64,000 nt of DNA from Dictyobacter vulcani (GTDB lineage Bacteria; Chloroflexota; Ktedonobacteria; Ktedonobacterales; Ktedonobacteraceae): positions 3,906,001 through 3,970,000 of the forward strand of contig NZ_BKZW01000001.1 in NCBI RefSeq assembly GCF_008974265.1, written 5' to 3'. A program made the translations under genes and the position numbers. The notes beneath the pieces are model-generated. The model was not told the origin of the DNA. It worked only from the letters and a program-made list of their open reading frames with translations, and made no database searches. Shown in pieces: positions 46,994 through 56,858 of this stretch (its first letter is position 1; each line of letters starts with the position of its first letter).

Positions 46994-47461
46994 TTAGAGT
47001 GAGAGACGGTAATAAAGCTCCCGATGCTGTAGATCAAATCCCAGCTTTTCGTAGAGATGGATTGCTGAAGCGTTTTGATCCCAGACATGCAGATCAATCG
47101 CATCCAGCTTCTGTTCTGTTTTCCCATACGTGATGATATGTTCGATCAGGCTTTGTGCATAGCCTTTACCACGATGATCGGGATGCACGATGACGCGTTT
47201 TATATAGCCAATGGGCTTGAGGGAATCCTGGGGGGGAAGCATCAGTTCCGCTTTAGCCACGACAGCACCTTCAAACTCTACTAAGAAGATTAACGTACGT
47301 TCATGTGTTGAGGGGTCAACCGAGCCAAAGTACTTGTGCATGTCACGGTGGATATCACGGGTGGGGGATGCACTGAAGCTGTCGAGATGATCGATGTGGA
47401 CGATATCTTCGGGATTGGCCATACGGATGCCCAACGTCGTTGTTGGTAATTTATCTGTCAT
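46994..47461 (-). CDS. GNAT family N-acetyltransferase
   Basis: 155 residues. The acetyl-CoA motif is VIVHPDHRGKGYAQSLIEHII (in two parts; HRGKGYA is the core), followed by LHVWDQNASAIHLYEKLGF, a usual GNAT C-terminal strand-helix. The start MTDKLPTTTLGIRMANPEDI is typical. The substrate cannot be told. Confidence 0.88.
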   Translation of the reverse strand: MTDKLPTTTLGIRMANPEDIVHIDHLDSFSASPTRDIHRDMHKYFGSVDPSTHERTLIFLVEFEGAVVAKAELMLPPQDSLKPIGYIKRVIVHPDHRGKGYAQSLIEHIITYGKTEQKLDAIDLHVWDQNASAIHLYEKLGFDLQHRELYYRLSL

Positions 47462-47589
47462 TATTTAGATCGTGCTGGTACTCCGGCCTTGCGGCATGAG
47501 GAGGATGCACGCCTCCTTATTTTATTGATAGAATAGTGTCCCTGGTGGGAGGCCGTCTTTGGGGGGAACGGTCAAACCCCACTGGTGAT

Positions 47590-47790
47590 TTACGAATGGT
47601 TTTTTCTGGGCAACATCAAAATAGCGACGAGGGCTGCCAGTGAACAGCCGAGAATCATTACAGCATAAACGATACTCTCGCCGTCTTTCGGTGCTGCGGT
47701 GACGCTGCTATAGAGCATACTGCCACCCCAGATAAAGAATCCTATAAAAACAGCAAACAAAAGAATTGTGCTGGTATATTTCTTATTCAT
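47590..47790 (-). CDS. Small two-helix membrane protein
   Basis: 66 residues: helices at about 7-28 (ILLFAVFIGFFIWGGSML) and about 41-60 (VYAVMILGCSLAALVAILM), with a short KDGES loop and a basic end (PRKNHS). No known family. About 130 bp separate it from the downstream GNAT gene. Confidence 0.6.
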   Translation of the reverse strand: MNKKYTSTILLFAVFIGFFIWGGSMLYSSVTAAPKDGESIVYAVMILGCSLAALVAILMLPRKNHS

Positions 47791-47944
47791 CGTGGATGAT
47801 TAGTCCCTTGGAAAATGCAATCGTGCCCGCAACGAACGGCGCTCACACGATTGAAAGTATAGTATTTGGTTTGAATTATATCATACCTGTGCTATATATG
47901 TGCTAAAACAGGACGGTTGGATAAGCTGGTTTGCATCGCACAGG

Positions 47945-48562
47945 TTACTTGTGTTTGTCCGCTGGTGTTTCCAGTGCTTGCCAGACCAGGCGGTGGATGA
48001 TAGCCCGGAAACGTCCCCAGTCGCCCCAGCGGCCCTGAAGTTCTGGACTATATTGTGCCCCTAAATGATCGAGATGCTCAGCCAGTGGTAGTAATTCTGC
48101 CGATGTAATCTCGCGGAAATCGTCCACTTGCTCATGTTCGTCTTCTACAGCCAGGAGGCCACCGACTTCATCAAGTAAAAAGGCGAAGGTATAAAAGACC
48201 GGTGTCTGATCTGCTTCTGTAAGATGATAGGTGGCCACGGCCAGGAACTGTTTGACCTCGACCTGCAGACTGGTCTCTTCCTGTGTTTCACGCAGCAGCG
48301 CATCCAGTACATATTCACCATGATTGATACCTCCGGTGAGCAGGCGATAAGCTCCGCCGGGATAGAATGACTTGATCATGGTCAGCAGGCGACCATTTTT
48401 GCGGCGAATAACCATACAGACTTCGCCATAGCGATCTTTTTTGCTGACAGGATCAAAACTTTCATTGGTATGTATCTGTGCATGTTCGACAATCGGTTGA
48501 CCATAGCGCGTGGCGAGTTGCTGTAATTCATCCTGAATATTTTGAGGCAGTGTTGAAAACAT
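47945..48562 (-). CDS. Nudix hydrolase
   Basis: 205 residues from the ATG at 48562 (MFSTLPQNIQDEL), chosen because GGAG precedes it by about 8 bases; a longer frame starts at 48601. The Nudix box reads GGINHGEYVLDALLRETQEE followed by T, with the REx2EE residues intact. The family removes nucleoside diphosphates linked to other groups; the substrate is unknown. Confidence 0.9.
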   Translation of the reverse strand: MFSTLPQNIQDELQQLATRYGQPIVEHAQIHTNESFDPVSKKDRYGEVCMVIRRKNGRLLTMIKSFYPGGAYRLLTGGINHGEYVLDALLRETQEETSLQVEVKQFLAVATYHLTEADQTPVFYTFAFLLDEVGGLLAVEDEHEQVDDFREITSAELLPLAEHLDHLGAQYSPELQGRWGDWGRFRAIIHRLVWQALETPADKHK

Positions 48563-48657
48563 AAAGCGTCTCCATTTAGCTGTATATTTGATATAATGCA
48601 CATCGCGTGCCAGTGGATAGGATTGTGATGGAACGCAATCGGAGGCAAGCCCCGAAG

Positions 48658-49695
48658 CTACGAGCGTTGAGCGAGCAATTTTTGCGCTATCATTATACCA
48701 TGCTCAAGCGCGAGGTGAAGCCGACCACCGACAAAGCTATCCCCACTAAATGCCAGACCGTAGGGCAGCGTCTGTGCATTCAGTGCATCGCCATCGGCTT
48801 TCCGGGCTGGAAGTGCATAGTGCCAGCGCTGAATATCGCTAAACACTGGCTCTGGTAGTTCTTCTTGAATGAGCGTGGCGACCTGGTGTGCGACTTGCTG
48901 AATAATTGCCGCATCGGCGTGTTCCATATGTTCCTGACTATAGTCAGGAGCCATTTGTGCCAGCAGCAGACCACTATTGGCGGGCACGCGTTCCGCCGCC
49001 TTCTCGTGTTCCCAGGCCAGCCAGGAGATCGTATGCTTCTTATCGCTATTGACCAGCGCATAGTATGGTCGTTCTTGAGGGCATGGCTGATAGCCAAGCA
49101 TAACTGAGATCAAAGGATTATAACGCGCGGGTGTCAGGTGTTGGAGAATAGTCTGTTGGATATGTTTTTCCAACAAGCTATCCTGGATTAACGCTATGGT
49201 TTGCGGTGAAGGAATCGTAATGAGGAGGGCATCAAAACCATCATGCGGCTGACCGCCTTGATCAAACAGGTGCCATCCCGCGTCTGTCTGTTCAATCCGC
49301 ACGATACATGTATCAAGATGGATAGTCAGTCCTTCTGCCATCTTTTTCGGCAGGGCCGTCAGGCCACTGCGATAATTCAGTTTCTGTTCGGCATTCTGGG
49401 TTTGATCGCCAGTCTGGATCTCACCTGTGCCAGTAAAGGTCCAGACTGGTTTTTGAATATCGATCAGATCGGGAGCGCGGAAGCGTTGAGTAATCAATGC
49501 CAGACTGGTAGGCGTACCCTCTTTGATATATTGGGCACCATGGTCATAAATAAAACCGGCCCGTTTGCGGGTGGCGGCTCGCCCACCCACGCCATGGCTT
49601 TTTTCAAAGAGTGTAACCGTATAACTCGCATCCTGTAATGTATGGGCTGCGGCAAGTCCGCTCAGTCCAGCACCAATAATGGCAACAGATGGCAT
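48658..49695 (-). CDS. FAD-dependent oxidoreductase, renalase/amine-oxidase-like
   Basis: 345 residues. The N-terminal dinucleotide-binding motif GAGLSGLAAAH is at about 7-17, with the acidic end of strand 2 in LFEKSHGVGGRAATR and YDHGAQYI, as in short COG3380/renalase-like enzymes. The C-terminal FAD-contact FSGDSFVGGRLHLALEHG is intact. It follows recN by 59 bp on the same strand. Confidence 0.85.
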   Translation of the reverse strand: MPSVAIIGAGLSGLAAAHTLQDASYTVTLFEKSHGVGGRAATRKRAGFIYDHGAQYIKEGTPTSLALITQRFRAPDLIDIQKPVWTFTGTGEIQTGDQTQNAEQKLNYRSGLTALPKKMAEGLTIHLDTCIVRIEQTDAGWHLFDQGGQPHDGFDALLITIPSPQTIALIQDSLLEKHIQQTILQHLTPARYNPLISVMLGYQPCPQERPYYALVNSDKKHTISWLAWEHEKAAERVPANSGLLLAQMAPDYSQEHMEHADAAIIQQVAHQVATLIQEELPEPVFSDIQRWHYALPARKADGDALNAQTLPYGLAFSGDSFVGGRLHLALEHGIMIAQKLLAQRS

Positions 49696-49754
49696 AACGT
49701 ATTAACCCTCTAGCGCTCCCAGGCATCCGATAGTAAGATTGCTTCGCGCTCTAC

Positions 49755-51679
49755 TTACAGCCGCGCCTTTTCAGGCTGGCTTTTTGTACGTCGCCAGTTG
49801 TCTTTCCAGTGATTGGAACGACCCAGCATTTCTTCGGCGCTCTTCATCGCAATATCCGTGGCATTGCCGCCCATGATATGGGCTATTTCACGGATACGCT
49901 GTTCAGGGCGTAGCTCGTTAACAATCGTCATGGTGCGATTATCGAAGATTTGCTTATTTACATTGTAATGAGTATCGGCAAACGCCGCGATTTGCGGCAG
50001 GTGGGTGACACAAATCACCTGATGGTTTCTGGTCAATTGCCAGAGTTTCTCGCCCACAACCTGTCCACTACGACCACTGATACCGGCGTCAATCTCATCA
50101 AAGATCAAGGTTGGCGTGGCATCGGCATCCGCCAGGATAGTTTTCAGGGCCAGCATGAGTCGTGATGTTTCACCGCCAGAGGCGATTTTTGTCAGTGGTT
50201 TAAACGGCTCACCCGGATTTGGCGCAATCAGGAACTGGACACGATCTATGCCGGTCAGGTCGCAGCTATAGTGTTGCTCGCTTTGACCATCAAGACTGAT
50301 CGGGACGCCCTGCTCATCCGGTGTCTGGATCATTTCGACCTGGAAGCGTGCGCGTCGCATGTTGAGATCATTGAGTTGCTCTTCCATAGCCGTCGCCAGT
50401 GTATGAGCGGCCGCTGAACGCTGCTCTGACAGCGACTGTGCCAGTCCACCAATCTCCTGTCGAAACACACCATCTTGCTGTTGTAACTGCAAGATCAGCT
50501 CGTCCCGATTATCGATGGTCTCTAGCTCAGCCTGATCATCAACCATGCGCTGCAGGATCTCATCAATGGTAGTGCCATATTTACGTTTCAGCTTGGTAAT
50601 CAGGTCCAGTCGCTCTTCAACATCCGCCAGACGATTAGGATCATCCTCGATATCGGCCTCATAGCTACTGATCGAGGTGGCCACATCCTCTAACTGATAG
50701 ATCGCGCCAGCCAGTGTCTCCTCGTATTCCTCCATGGATTTATCGAGGCGAGTCAGTTCGCTTAACGAGCGTTGAGCCTGACGAATCTGATCCAGCGCGG
50801 CTTGAAAGCCCTCGCCACCGAGATCTGAGCCTTGAATGGAGCCATAGATATGGGCACATAACTCGCGTAAACGTTCCGCATTATTCAGGATCTTACGCTC
50901 TTCCTCAAGTTCTTCAACCTCACCGGGTCGCAGGTTGGAATTTTCAATCTCTTCGATTTCAAAGCGTAGAAACTCGGCGCGGCGTTCTTGATCACGGATA
51001 TTTTGTTGTAGCGACTGCAATTTCTTGCGTGCGTTGCGCCACTCCATGACCTTCTCGCTCAACTGCTCACGTAAGGAAAGGGTTTCGGCATAGCGATCCA
51101 GAAAATTGATATGTTGATCGGGCCGCAACAGACTGATATTTTCGCTCTGCCCATGAATATCCACCAGCCAGCTAGCGACTTGCTGCAAGATATGTAAGGA
51201 GAGCGCACGCCCGTTGATGCGGGCAACAGTACGTCCGGAACGGAAAATATCGCGGGTGAGGATCAACTGACCGTCTTCTGGATAGAGATCGAATTCGCGC
51301 AGGAGGGCAGCCAATGCGACCAGCGCATCGGCACTATGCGAAGCGGCATCAGGACGTGTGCCCCGCTCCGCTTGCTCAACCAGGGTTAGTAGCGGCGCTT
51401 CATCAGCAGTACCCGCGTCTGAACCCTCTTCAAAAGGAAGCCAATCGGTGGGGAGTTGGGGAGGGTCTCTACTGAGAATACCCCTTCGACCGTGGCGCGT
51501 TCACAACCAGCACGCACAAACTCAGCGCCAATTTTCCCACCAAGCAATGCATTGACCGCATCAATGATGATTGACTTACCTGCGCCTGTCTCGCCTGTAA
51601 ACACATTAAAATTAGGACTCAGGCGCAGTTGCAGGCGATCAATAATTGCGAAATCTTTAATCGTTAACTCAATTAGCAT
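49755..51679 (-). CDS. recN: DNA repair protein RecN (frameshifted as sequenced)
   Basis: SMC-like ATPase for double-strand break repair. Walker A is in FTGETGAGKSIIID (about 28-41), a long coiled coil covers the middle, and the C-terminal half has LIFDEIDAGISGRSGQVVGEKL and VICVTHLPQIAA. The first 90 or so residues (to SVETLPNSPP) are in one frame; from about 51450 the reading moves to another, giving DWLPFEEGSDAGTADE and then AALLREFDLYPEDGQ. One missing base in the CCCC-containing stretch accounts for it. The start overlaps the nadK stop by 11 bp. Confidence 0.92.
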
Positions 51680-52553
51680 GATTTGTTTCGTTAGCAGATA
51701 GGTTATCGTTACTTAACTTCGCGTTGATAATTTGATAAAAGTACGTTGGTGGCCGGCGTCGGAGAAAGCGGGTGGCGTACTGGCTTTTCTGTACAGTGAT
51801 CATCGCGCCATCTTTAATCTCACGATTTAATTGACCATCGGCGGAGAAAACTCCGTTTTGAGAGCCGGTGAAAATTTGCAATTTGATGGTTGCTTCTGGT
51901 TGGATAATTAATGATCGATCCGAGGCAAGGTGTGCTGCAATCGGGGTCAGAACCAGATTTTTGACCTGCGGATGCAGTAGTGGTCCACCTACCGCCATAT
52001 TATACGCGGTCGAACCGGTTGCCGTAGAAATAATCATGCCATCAGCATAACTGGTATTATAATAGTAATCATCCACCCAGACGCGTACCTGCACAACACG
52101 TGGCCAGGTGCCGCGCGCAATGACGATGTCATTTAAGGCCAGAAACTCCTCACGGTGACCATCTTGTTCCAGGACCGCGTTGAGCATGGCGCGCTCATCA
52201 ACCCAGACAGAAGCATCGCCATTTAAATAGTGGCTTAAGTCGGTAGCTATGTCGTCTGGTTCCATCTCGGTTAGAAAACCAACACGTCCAAAGTTGATAC
52301 CCACAATGGGAACTCCGGTACTGGCACACATACGAGCCGCATGTACAATAGTACCATCGCCTCCCAACACCAGGACCAGGTCAAGTCCTTCAAATGCTTT
52401 GGGATCGTAAGCCGCTTCGGATTCAAGGCCTTCTTGATGGATATCAATGGCGCGAACGCTATGTCCTTGTTTTTCCAAAGTGGGTACGAGTTGGGCTGCA
52501 AATTTGGACGAAGCTTGCTTGCGTCCCTGGTAGAAAATCGCAATCTTCTTCAC
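51669..52553 (-). CDS. nadK: NAD kinase
   Basis: 294 residues. The GGDGT motif is at 64-68 (VLVLGGDGTIVHAAR), then NFGRVGFLTEM, LNDIVIARG (the usual NE pair reads ND), and TATGSTAYNMAVGGPLLHP. It phosphorylates NAD to NADP. It starts about 120 bp after the nucleotidyltransferase gene and overlaps recN, a common nadK-recN order. Confidence 0.95.
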   Translation of the reverse strand: MKKIAIFYQGRKQASSKFAAQLVPTLEKQGHSVRAIDIHQEGLESEAAYDPKAFEGLDLVLVLGGDGTIVHAARMCASTGVPIVGINFGRVGFLTEMEPDDIATDLSHYLNGDASVWVDERAMLNAVLEQDGHREEFLALNDIVIARGTWPRVVQVRVWVDDYYYNTSYADGMIISTATGSTAYNMAVGGPLLHPQVKNLVLTPIAAHLASDRSLIIQPEATIKLQIFTGSQNGVFSADGQLNREIKDGAMITVQKSQYATRFLRRRPPTYFYQIINAKLSNDNLSANETNHAN

Positions 52554-52672
52554 TAACTACTCTCCAATTGGCAAGTGAGGGCGAACACGATGTGCCGCCC
52601 TTACATGTTTAGCCTCAGTAATGGTACGCCATAGGGCGCGTATTGTCAACCATATTTGTAGTATGAATGTTC

Positions 52673-54220
52673 TTATTTTTCGCGGTCTGGCTGTATTTGC
52701 TGGAGCTTTTCCTCGACAAACCAGAGCACCTCTTCTTTGGAATGCAGCACTCCTTCTGCCTGTGCTTCAGCAATGGCTTCCAGTATTTGTCCGATTAAGG
52801 GTCCTGGTGAGAGCTTAAAGCGTCGGATTAACTCTTCCGATTGAATCAGCCGCGGTGGCAGAATCTGTTGCCGTTCGCGAATGTAGCGTGTCAATAAGGT
52901 ACGAACCGTGCCTCGGTGCCGCTGCCAATGGATGGTTAGTGGTTCGGGACCGCGCATAGAGAGATGATCAGCCAGCGAGACGAGCGCGACATAGATGCCA
53001 TTGGGCCCGAGGTCGACAAAGAAACGCCGAATCGCTCGTGGTGTGACGCTATCATGACTGAGTTGTCCGGGCCGCATATGGTGTGCCACAACCTGCTGGA
53101 TGGCACGACTATCGTGTGTACTGACACTTAAACGTCGCGTGATCTCCTTTGCCAGTGGGATTCCTGCCTGGGGATGATGATAAAACGTAATGTTTCCTTC
53201 TTCATCCACTGCGTGTGTGGTCGTCTTGCCGATATCGTGTAAGAGGGCCGCAAGCTTCATTTCTGGTGAGGTTAACCTGGCGAATGAAAAAATCTTCTGT
53301 TGTTCAGCCTCGCGCAGTAACTGTTGTATCGCCAGCATATCTCCCTGTCCACCCGCCTCTAAGTCCGATTGAGCGATCTCCTCTGGACGTTGCTGTAAGG
53401 TTCTGGCCAGTCTCTCCAATGTCGCCACGGCCTCCAGGGAATGTTCAAAGACATCCCAGTGGTGCAGGCTGGGTTGTTGCATACCTCGGCCTGGCTCCAG
53501 TTCAGGAATCAGGATGGTGAGCAGACCATAGCTGTCCAGAAAGCGCAGGCGAGCGCTGGCACCATCTGATCGTAACAGACTATAGAGTTCTTCATGGAGG
53601 CGTTCCGAGGCGACCCGTGGGAGCAGATAGGCATCCCGTTTGATCAGACGAGTCGTTTCAGGTTCAATCTTGAGTTGATAGTGCAGCGCAAAACGCACCG
53701 CACGCAGCAGGCGCAGGGGATCTTTTTGAAACGTCGCGTCTGTTGTGACCCGCAGGGTTCGTTGCGCCAGATCTTCACGACCATGCAGCGGATCAATCGT
53801 CAGTGCCGAAAAGGCATCCAGACTTGATTCTATAGTCAGGGCAGTCATGGCTGCTCCAAACGGTGCCGCGATGGCATTGATCGTAAAATCGCGGGTGCAT
53901 AAATCCTCTTCAATGCTACTTCCCTGTAGCGGAGAAAGATCCAGCACTAACTCCTGCAGTTCTTGCTTGACGATGACGCGGCTGGCCCTTTCATGCATAG
54001 GTGCATAGAAGCCACCTAAACGGTCGGCCAGCAGGCGAGCCAACTGGCGTATATCTCCAGTTGTGGCAATATCCCAGTCAACACAGGGTTGTCTGAGGAG
54101 AAGATTGCGTATAGACCCTCCCACTAGATATGCTGATTGGCCTTGCTCGTCAAAAAAACGGCTGCTTTGCTCAAGCACATGCAGGACCCAGGAGGAGAGC
54201 GTTGCTTCTTGTTTGATCAT
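52673..54220 (-). CDS. CCA tRNA nucleotidyltransferase / poly(A) polymerase family, with HD domain
   Basis: 515 residues. The head domain has LVGGSIRNLLLRQP and the metal pair in DWDIAT (about 33-54), followed by RDFTINAIA. The RNA-binding middle has DPLRLLRAVRFA. A C-terminal HD domain (LLHDIGKTTTH at about 325) adds possible phosphohydrolase activity, as in longer class II enzymes. CCA-adding or poly(A) activity cannot be told apart from the motifs alone. Confidence 0.9.
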   Translation of the reverse strand: MIKQEATLSSWVLHVLEQSSRFFDEQGQSAYLVGGSIRNLLLRQPCVDWDIATTGDIRQLARLLADRLGGFYAPMHERASRVIVKQELQELVLDLSPLQGSSIEEDLCTRDFTINAIAAPFGAAMTALTIESSLDAFSALTIDPLHGREDLAQRTLRVTTDATFQKDPLRLLRAVRFALHYQLKIEPETTRLIKRDAYLLPRVASERLHEELYSLLRSDGASARLRFLDSYGLLTILIPELEPGRGMQQPSLHHWDVFEHSLEAVATLERLARTLQQRPEEIAQSDLEAGGQGDMLAIQQLLREAEQQKIFSFARLTSPEMKLAALLHDIGKTTTHAVDEEGNITFYHHPQAGIPLAKEITRRLSVSTHDSRAIQQVVAHHMRPGQLSHDSVTPRAIRRFFVDLGPNGIYVALVSLADHLSMRGPEPLTIHWQRHRGTVRTLLTRYIRERQQILPPRLIQSEELIRRFKLSPGPLIGQILEAIAEAQAEGVLHSKEEVLWFVEEKLQQIQPDREK

Positions 54221-54613
54221 ATCTGCTCACTGATTATATAAGTAAAGATGATGGGTTTCACCTTGAGATCTCTGCCTTATAGTATCATCTCTGTCTACCT
54301 ATATCAGGAGTAGCAACCCTGTTTTCCTATGGTCTGTTGCCGCATACCTTGTCTTTCTTTCGCGTCCCATGTATAGTGATGATGGGTTTAGCACCAGGGC
54401 ACGAGCTCTAAAAAACAGACAGAGTATATATTTGTCGCAATCGATTGCATGGTACAATTTATAGCAAACAGGAGATTGGTTGTCTGGGTGGGGTGATAAT
54501 GATAGTAAGCTTGTGCCTGTATATTGATGGATTGGATTAAGCGTCAGATCCACACCGAGAAAGAGGGATAGACAAGCGGACCTTGTCTTGCTTGTTAGTT
54601 GGGGTAGAGATAC
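54221..54613. other. Divergent intergenic region
   Basis: About 390 bp between the divergent nucleotidyltransferase and FHA-PrsW genes. It must hold promoters for both. I see no conserved RNA, strong palindrome or credible gene. Confidence 0.35.
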
Positions 54614-56479
54614 ATGAGTGTAAGTCGCAATTATGGAGTGTTGCGTATCATACGTGTGCGTCGATCCGCCCACAAGACCAGGCATCTGGAAAAAAATCCA
54701 CCGGGATTGTTGTCCGAAGAACATCTGGTACACGTGTTAGCGGAACGCGAAACTACCATTGGGCGGGCTTTAAGTAACGATCTTATTTTGATGGATCCAA
54801 CGGTCTCGCGTGAGCATGCGCGCCTGATCCTTACTGATGAGGGCTGGTGCATCCATAATATCTCTGAACAAAACGCTTTACAAATTAATGGTACAACTAT
54901 TGCGGCTGGCTCTCAGAGTCCTATCCAATCCCAGGATTTCTTGTTGCTAGGCAATACTATGTTGCAACTGGTGGCTCCAAACCAGCCCATGGCTAGTCCA
55001 TTGCCATCACTCACTATCAATCAGACGTCGGACATAGCGCTTCCCACCACTCCACATCCCGCTGGTGCGGATCAGGATACTTCAACACGGATCCTGAATG
55101 CCTTGCCGCTGTCGCCGCCAGAGAAATCCTCCAGACTCAATGGTAAGCGCCCACTAGAAAATTTGCCCGTGCCGCTCTCTCCTGCGCTGGATCAAGAGCC
55201 GTTGTCAGACCAGAAACGGGACTCCCAGGCCTGGGATGAGAGCGATAAATTTCATGATAATAGCAGTATCACGCTGCAATTTGCCCTGCCGCAGAGATTT
55301 AAAAAGCAGGTACGCTGGGCACTGGTGGGAATTATTCTGGTCTTCTTACTGTTGAGCGCGCTGACGGCCATTATCTTGAATAACCTGTTAGGCATCGTCT
55401 CGTTGATCCAGGAAAGTCCTTTGAACGTTCTATCTGTGCTGTCCATTCCTATTGTAACTGCTCTGGGTATTAATCTCCTGGTGAACTTTATTGATCGCTA
55501 TGAGCGTGAACCCTGGTTTTTACGACTGGCCGCCTTCTTATGGGGAGCGGTAATTGCTATTCCTCCGACTACGTTTATCGAAGGCAATATTGATGCCCTG
55601 CGAGCCACTATTTTAGGACCACAGGCGGGAAAAGCCCTGCATGCACTCTTTTCAGCCTTGAATGCCGGTATTACTGAAGAGACCGTGAAAGGTCTGGGAC
55701 TGCTCTTACTCTTCATTGTATTGCGGGATGAATTTGACAATATTACTGATGGCATTGTGTATGGTGCCTTGATTGGTGCCGGTTTCGCCATGCTGGAAAA
55801 CATCTTTTACTTTGCGGGCAATCCTAAAGCCTTTGTCTTTCTCTTGATTGGTCGCATTGTGCTGGGCTGGTTAAGCCACTCAACCTTTACCATCTGTTTT
55901 GGTATTTCTCTCGGTTATATGCGCCATACCCGTGTGCGCTGGCAACATATAGTCATTCCCTTGATCGGATACGCCATATCGGTCGGCTTGCATACAGCCT
56001 TTGACTTTATCAATTTCTTCGCGAACTCGCTGGTTCTGGCGTCCCCAGACAATACCAGTATCGTTATGTTCTCGGTTGTGGCCAGCATTGGTGACTACAT
56101 CCTGCCTTTTATCGCCCAGATGGTGATCATCTATTGTTTGATTAAATCACTGGCCCACGAAGCCGCCGTTATCCGCGAATTTCTGGCCTCAGAAGTGAGT
56201 AGTGGCATCATTACCGTCGATGAATATGCCCTGTTGCAGCATTCGTTTTTGCGCACAAAAATTGAACGGCGGGTGTTGTTTTATCATGGCTTCAAACAAT
56301 GGTTGCGCGTTAAAGCCCTCTATCAGACTGAAATCGGTCTGGCCTTTCGCAAATGGCATGTCAGCATGGGTGACAAACCCAAACTTGGCTATGTTCAGCC
56401 CGAAGATGCCTACCGCCGACGTATCCAACGCCTGCGTTATCACATCTATCTGGCTGAAAATCCCAAACCTCTCACTTAA
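54614..56479 (+). CDS. FHA-domain and PrsW-type intramembrane protease fusion
   Basis: 621 residues. The N-terminal FHA domain (about 40-120) has TTIGRALSNDL and SREHARLIL, the Gly-Arg, Ser and His residues used for phosphothreonine binding. A polar linker follows (about 125-220). The C-terminal part has about eight membrane helices with the PrsW/CPBP-like catalytic EET (ITEETVKGLG, about 353), a second ENIFYF motif at about 395 and a late LHTAFDF segment with a His. Kinase signals may therefore be read by a membrane protease. The substrate is unknown. Confidence 0.85.
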   Translation: MSVSRNYGVLRIIRVRRSAHKTRHLEKNPPGLLSEEHLVHVLAERETTIGRALSNDLILMDPTVSREHARLILTDEGWCIHNISEQNALQINGTTIAAGSQSPIQSQDFLLLGNTMLQLVAPNQPMASPLPSLTINQTSDIALPTTPHPAGADQDTSTRILNALPLSPPEKSSRLNGKRPLENLPVPLSPALDQEPLSDQKRDSQAWDESDKFHDNSSITLQFALPQRFKKQVRWALVGIILVFLLLSALTAIILNNLLGIVSLIQESPLNVLSVLSIPIVTALGINLLVNFIDRYEREPWFLRLAAFLWGAVIAIPPTTFIEGNIDALRATILGPQAGKALHALFSALNAGITEETVKGLGLLLLFIVLRDEFDNITDGIVYGALIGAGFAMLENIFYFAGNPKAFVFLLIGRIVLGWLSHSTFTICFGISLGYMRHTRVRWQHIVIPLIGYAISVGLHTAFDFINFFANSLVLASPDNTSIVMFSVVASIGDYILPFIAQMVIIYCLIKSLAHEAAVIREFLASEVSSGIITVDEYALLQHSFLRTKIERRVLFYHGFKQWLRVKALYQTEIGLAFRKWHVSMGDKPKLGYVQPEDAYRRRIQRLRYHIYLAENPKPLT

Positions 56480-56553
56480 TAGGTAGGGCTATTTCATTTT
56501 TAGATAGAAGCCATGTGGGAACCATTGTCTGGTAATCAAATTCACATTATTTT

Positions 56554-56605
56554 ATGAGCGGAGTGTGTCAGTCGTGCGGCCGCACGTCTGGCACACTCCG
56601 CTCAT
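56554..56605. repeat. Long hairpin before the 2-oxoacid dehydrogenase operon
   Basis: 25-bp arms starting ATGAGCGGAGTGTG and their complement, with two mismatches and a 2-base centre (CGTGCGGCCGCACG is the core). A small hairpin GGCGCC-gca-GGCGCC follows at once. No U-run is present. The remainder of 56480-56852 shows no gene. Confidence 0.6.
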
Positions 56606-56858
56606 CTCAATCTGGCGCCGCAGGCGCCAAAGAGGAAAAATAAATAGCCCTGATCAATAGGTAGTAAAAGATAGATAAAATAAAGATAATCGTCGATAAT
56701 ACATACTATAGAAATCTCCATGTGGTAAAGTGTACAATGAGAGCACAATAACAGCGATGAAAAGGGAACAGGAAGGCACTGTTGCAATCTTGACACCTCT
56801 TCTTATCGCATGTTAGCATGAACGAAATTGCACCTGATACAGAAAAGGATGGGTGATT

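Noticed and set aside
54299-54733. A 144-codon minus-strand frame between the nucleotidyltransferase and FHA-PrsW genes
   Set aside because: It runs into the FHA-PrsW coding region, lacks a ribosome site and any domain, and would cover the divergent promoters.
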